64,000 nucleotides of DNA from Haloferax sulfurifontis ATCC BAA-897 (GTDB taxonomy: Archaea > Halobacteriota > Halobacteria > Halobacteriales > Haloferacaceae): assembly GCF_000337835.1 (NCBI RefSeq), contig NZ_AOLM01000011.1, forward strand, positions 1-64,000, read 5' to 3'. Each line of letters begins with the position of its first letter. Position 1 is the first letter of the stretch. Below, one piece after another: positions 61,664-64,000 of the stretch. The notes beneath the pieces were generated by a model. The model ran no database searches. It was not told the DNA's origin and worked only from the letters and a program-made list of their open reading frames with translations. The translations under genes and the position numbers were made by a program.

Positions 61664-61858
61664 TCGTCGGGGTGTTGGACGGCGCGACGGTAAGGCTTCC
61701 TCCGAACGTATTCGGGGTGTTTAAGCGTGGGTTGGGTGAGGACCACAGAAGTGAAGCTAGCTGTGTCAGCGGGCGTTCGTCCGTTACCGGGCCCGCTTCT
61801 CTGTTCTCAGGAAGCATAGCGCTGGACTATGAGGTTACTCGACAGATAGTACCGCGAG

Positions 61859-62746
61859 ATGGTCGTACCGAACCCACAACTGAGGACCGAAAAGAGAACC
61901 GCAGACACCTCCGGACTCGTCGGACGTTGGTGGGTGTATCTCGCCGTCGCCGTGGGCGGGACCTGGGCCTTCTGGCTCCCGGCGATTGCGCTTGGGGTTC
62001 GGTTCGACAGCGCTGTCGGGCTGTTGTTGCTTCTCGTTGGCCTCGCGGTCCCCGGCGTGAGCGGCATCGCGTTCGCCTCTCTCGTTTACGACGAACGCGG
62101 GCGGAGCGACTTCTGGAACCGCGTGCGTAACCCCCGTCGGGTCGGCGTCAGATGGCTCCTCGTCATTCTCCTCGTCCCCCTCGGCGTCGGCGTTCTCGCC
62201 GGTGCCCTCGACTTGCTACTCGGTGGGCCCGGGCCGACGTGGGGCGAAGCCGTCACGGAGTTCGGCGTGAACCCGCTGGCCGTGCTTCCCACGCTGTTCT
62301 TTGCGACCCTCCCCCCGATTCTCGAAGAGTTAGGGTGGCGGGGATACGCGCTCGACAGGCTCCAACTGAAGCGGTCGGCCGCGAGCGCGAGCCTGGTTCT
62401 GGGCGTCGTCTGGGCGCTCTGGCACCTCCCCCTGTTCTTCATCGAGGGCTCGTTCCAACACGACTCGGTCGGGGTCGCGACCACGGGGTTTTGGCTGTTC
62501 ATGGCCGGCATCGTCGCGCTCTCGTTCACGTTCACGTGGGTTTACAACAACACGGAGCGGAGCATCCTCGGTATCATCGTCCTCCACGGCTGGGTGAACT
62601 TCACCGCCGAAGTCATCGTGGTGCCCGACCCCGCGTACTACGGCCTCTGGTTCGTGCTCGCCGGCGCAATCGTCGCAATCTGGGGCGCGAAAACCATGAC
62701 TGCCGACGACGACGTTCCGCATCCACCACTCCCACTGACTCGATAG
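61859..62746 (+). CDS. CPBP-family intramembrane metalloprotease
   Basis: A 295-residue protein with about eight hydrophobic segments. The catalytic motifs of the CPBP/Abi family are present: EELGWRGYALDRL (Glu-Glu with Arg), ALWHLPLFF with the first histidine, and IIVLHGWVNF with the second. Members cleave or modify membrane proteins; eukaryotic homologues process CAAX proteins and bacterial ones give bacteriocin immunity. It lies next to the tRNA 3'-end repeat array, a location that suggests transfer, though its codon use does not stand out. Confidence 0.88.
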   Translation: MVVPNPQLRTEKRTADTSGLVGRWWVYLAVAVGGTWAFWLPAIALGVRFDSAVGLLLLLVGLAVPGVSGIAFASLVYDERGRSDFWNRVRNPRRVGVRWLLVILLVPLGVGVLAGALDLLLGGPGPTWGEAVTEFGVNPLAVLPTLFFATLPPILEELGWRGYALDRLQLKRSAASASLVLGVVWALWHLPLFFIEGSFQHDSVGVATTGFWLFMAGIVALSFTFTWVYNNTERSILGIIVLHGWVNFTAEVIVVPDPAYYGLWFVLAGAIVAIWGAKTMTADDDVPHPPLPLTR

Positions 62747-62876
62747 GCTGTGTTTTTTAGCTTCTGACAGTCCCCTTCGAGCCATCGCGGTTTCTCACCC
62801 GGAGGGACCAGCATCCGGAGACACAGGGGACGGGGTTCGAACGTATCTGCTCCCTCGGTCACTTCACCCGCTTAGT

Positions 62877-63217
62877 GCGCGGGACAGGGTTCGAACCGGA
62901 CCGAGACTCGCGGTGCTCGTCTCGTAGGGTTCGAACTCTTCTGCCACGGTTTTCGTCCTCGCTCACGGCTTCGCTATTCGGGTCGCGTCGGATAGAAAAG
63001 GCGCGGGACAGGGTTCGAACCGCGGTCGCAACGCTCCGCGTTGCTCCCTGATTCGAACCCTTCGGCTTGCATACACGTCTCTCACGATGTTCGAGTCGGT
63101 ATGCGCGGGACAGGGTTCGAACCGGGCCGAGACTCGCGGTGCTCGTCTCGTAGGGTTCGAACCTGTCTGCTCCCTCGCTCACTTCGTTCGCTCAGTGCGC
63201 GGGACAGGGTTCGAACC
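62877..63217. repeat. Array of tRNA-Leu 3'-end copies (att-like repeats)
   Basis: GCGCGGGACAGGGTTCGAAC, which is the acceptor and T-arm end of the adjacent tRNA-Leu read from the plus strand, starts at 62877, 63001, 63103 and 63197; the last is the functional gene end. Spacings are 124, 102 and 94 bases. Copies 1 and 3 are extended by a near-identical flank of about 38 bases (CCGAGACTCGCGGTGCTCGT and beyond) up to a further GGGTTCGAAC. A partial copy is near 62830 and an inverted GGGTTCGAAT near 63050. The layout suggests repeated integration or duplication at the tRNA end. Confidence 0.8.
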
Positions 63218-63278
63218 TGCGAAGGTCTACACCACAGCGTCCTAAGCGCTGCGCCTTTGGCCACTTGGCTACCCGCGC
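63196..63278 (-). tRNA. tRNA-Leu (anticodon UAG)
   Basis: The reverse strand starts GCGCGGGTAGCC and ends CCCGCGC plus discriminator A: a perfect 7-bp acceptor stem. The D-arm is GCCAAGTGGCCAAAGGC, the anticodon stem CAGCG/CGCTG around the loop CTTAGGA (anticodon TAG, reading CUA-type Leu codons), followed by a long class II variable arm and a T-arm with GGTTCGAACC. Length 83 bases, no intron and no encoded CCA. Three further copies of its 3' end lie downstream of it. Confidence 0.93.
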
Positions 63279-63384
63279 GCAATCGGGCGACGCTCGCCCT
63301 TCGACCGCACATTTCCCGCAACGATATATAAACGTCACGAGGGCTCGCCGCGGGGATTATGCTCCCGCGGCCGCAACGACGACC

Positions 63385-63693
63385 ATGTACAGCGCCCGAG
63401 ACCAGCGAGACAACCGGGAGTGGCTGGCCCGCATCGACGCCGCCGCCGACGGCCTCGAACTCGGTAGCGAGGCCCGCTCGTACGCCTCGGACATGTTTCT
63501 CACGCAGTTACCCGACGAGGAGCGCTCGAAGAAGGCCGTCGCCGCCGCCAGCCTCTACGCCGGCGCGCTCATCGCCGGCGAGGAGCGCTCGCAGACCGCC
63601 GTCGCCGAGTCGATGGACGTCTCGCGGCTCAGCATCCAACAGCGCTGGAAGGACCTCCTCCGGGAGGCCGGCTTTCGCCCCCCGAGTTGGTAG
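63385..63693 (+). CDS. Single-cyclin-repeat TFB-like protein
   Basis: A 102-residue, fully helical protein. The pattern SYASDMFLTQLPDEERSKK, AVAAASLYAGALIAGEERSQ and TAVAESMDVSRLSIQQRWKD matches one cyclin-like repeat of archaeal transcription factor B, including the helix-turn-helix that contacts the BRE. The zinc ribbon, B-finger and first cyclin repeat are absent, so it cannot recruit RNA polymerase as normal TFB does; it may compete for or modulate promoters. Start ATG at 63385. Possibly a derived stand-alone module. Confidence 0.75.
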   Translation: MYSARDQRDNREWLARIDAAADGLELGSEARSYASDMFLTQLPDEERSKKAVAAASLYAGALIAGEERSQTAVAESMDVSRLSIQQRWKDLLREAGFRPPSW

Positions 63694-63696
63694 CGC

Positions 63697-63903
63697 TCAC
63701 TCCGAGGCGTTCGACGGTGCCATCCGGCGAGTCAACAGCGCGTACGTCGCCGCGGTGGCGAGGACGCCGGCGACGACGCCGGCCGGGATACCGACGAAAA
63801 GCGAGAAGAAGACCCACCGAGCGGCCACCTCGGTGACGGCGATGCCGACGAGGACCGCGGCGACGACGCCGACGGCGAAGCTGGCGAAAAGCGGGTGTCG
63901 CAT
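63697..63903 (-). CDS. Small membrane protein, 68 aa
   Basis: A 68-residue protein with two hydrophobic segments (FASFAVGVVAAVLVGIAV and VFFSLFVGIPAGVVAGVLAT) and a polar C-terminus (RRMAPSNASE). It converges with the TFB-like gene, three bases apart. Family not recognised. Confidence 0.65.
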   Translation of the reverse strand: MRHPLFASFAVGVVAAVLVGIAVTEVAARWVFFSLFVGIPAGVVAGVLATAATYALLTRRMAPSNASE

Positions 63904-63932
63904 GGGCGACAGTACGACCGTGAGCGTGAAAA

Positions 63933-64000
63933 CTATTCGTCGCTCGGCGGCGTCCGACCGCGGCCCTCGCGGTCGGGCGTGAGGTTGCCGTGGCGGTCTA
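63933..64000 (-). CDS. C-terminal end of a protein cut by the window edge
   Basis: The reverse strand enters at 64000 and reads DRHGNLTPDREGRGR followed by TPPSDE and a TAG stop at 63935-63933. The acidic end and open frame suggest a true gene tail, transcribed toward the small membrane protein gene. Too little is visible to name it. Confidence 0.45.
   Translation of the reverse strand, partial: DRHGNLTPDREGRGRTPPSDE

Noticed and set aside
1-64000. CRISPR array anywhere in the window
   Set aside because: The only regularly spaced repeats are the tRNA 3'-end copies, whose spacers differ in length, share sequence and include the tRNA itself.

Overview
The window is high-GC (roughly two thirds G+C) haloarchaeal chromosome. 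The predicted proteins are strongly acidic, secreted proteins mostly carry twin-arginine (Tat) lipoprotein signals, and many genes have an AT-rich TATA element 24-31 bases upstream of the start codon with no ribosome binding site, the leaderless layout typical of Halobacteria. A fused cytochrome oxidase subunit I+III, Dph2, DacZ, an archaeal-type S-adenosylmethionine synthetase and an XPB-Bax1 pair all fit. Content and order look most like Haloferax (the dacZ, cox and bactofilin-like genes recall H. volcanii); this is inference from memory, not a search.

Layout. 1-2.5 kb: XPB helicase with its Bax1 nuclease partner, split by an opposite-strand lipoprotein gene. 2.5-5.3 kb: an organosulfonate/nitrate-type ABC importer. 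5.5-9.1 kb: an aminotransferase, an NhaC-type antiporter and small proteins. 9.3-13.2 kb: a slightly lower-GC cluster with a CBS-domain protein ending in a ribosome-hibernation-factor-like domain and a CorC/CNNM-type CBS membrane protein. 13.7-20 kb: YchF, a DUF4349 lipoprotein, a bactofilin-like protein, a glycosyltransferase, a YprB-like exonuclease and an SRAP DNA-repair protein. 20-22.8 kb: 1.2-1.4 kb without a convincing gene, ending in an AT-rich stretch with four copies of an inverted/direct repeat, then a ribbon-helix-helix regulator overlapping a tyrosine recombinase. 22.9-32.4 kb: RidA, an HTH regulator flanked by matching palindromes, a HisG-like protein, a long coiled-coil protein, an UlaG-type hydrolase, two tiny leaderless ORFs, and a CARF-like HFX_2341-type regulator. 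32.5-37.5 kb: Dph2, esterase, YlbF-family protein, ParA-like and RecA-like ATPases, FKBP-type isomerase.

37.6-45.8 kb is a respiratory block: cox subunits II, I+III and IV with several small membrane proteins around them. One multi-pass membrane protein gene there is broken by a single extra base in a T run. 45.9-61.7 kb is mainly core metabolism: CYTH phosphatase/cyclase, AdoMet synthetase, polyphosphate kinase, ThiI, cysteine synthase beside a thioredoxin, a YyaL-type thioredoxin-domain protein, PurD, a hexapeptide acyltransferase, then MscS directly downstream of the c-di-AMP synthase DacZ, and a truncated haemoglobin. 61.9-64 kb: a CPBP membrane protease, then a tRNA-Leu(UAG) gene followed by three extra copies of its own 3' end, and a single-cyclin TFB-like protein.

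The most unusual items are the CBS-plus-hibernation-factor fusion, the repeat array in front of the regulator/recombinase pair, the array of tRNA 3'-end copies, the palindrome pair around the HTH regulator, and the frameshifted membrane gene. No CRISPR array, rRNA gene, complete insertion sequence or intact prophage was seen.
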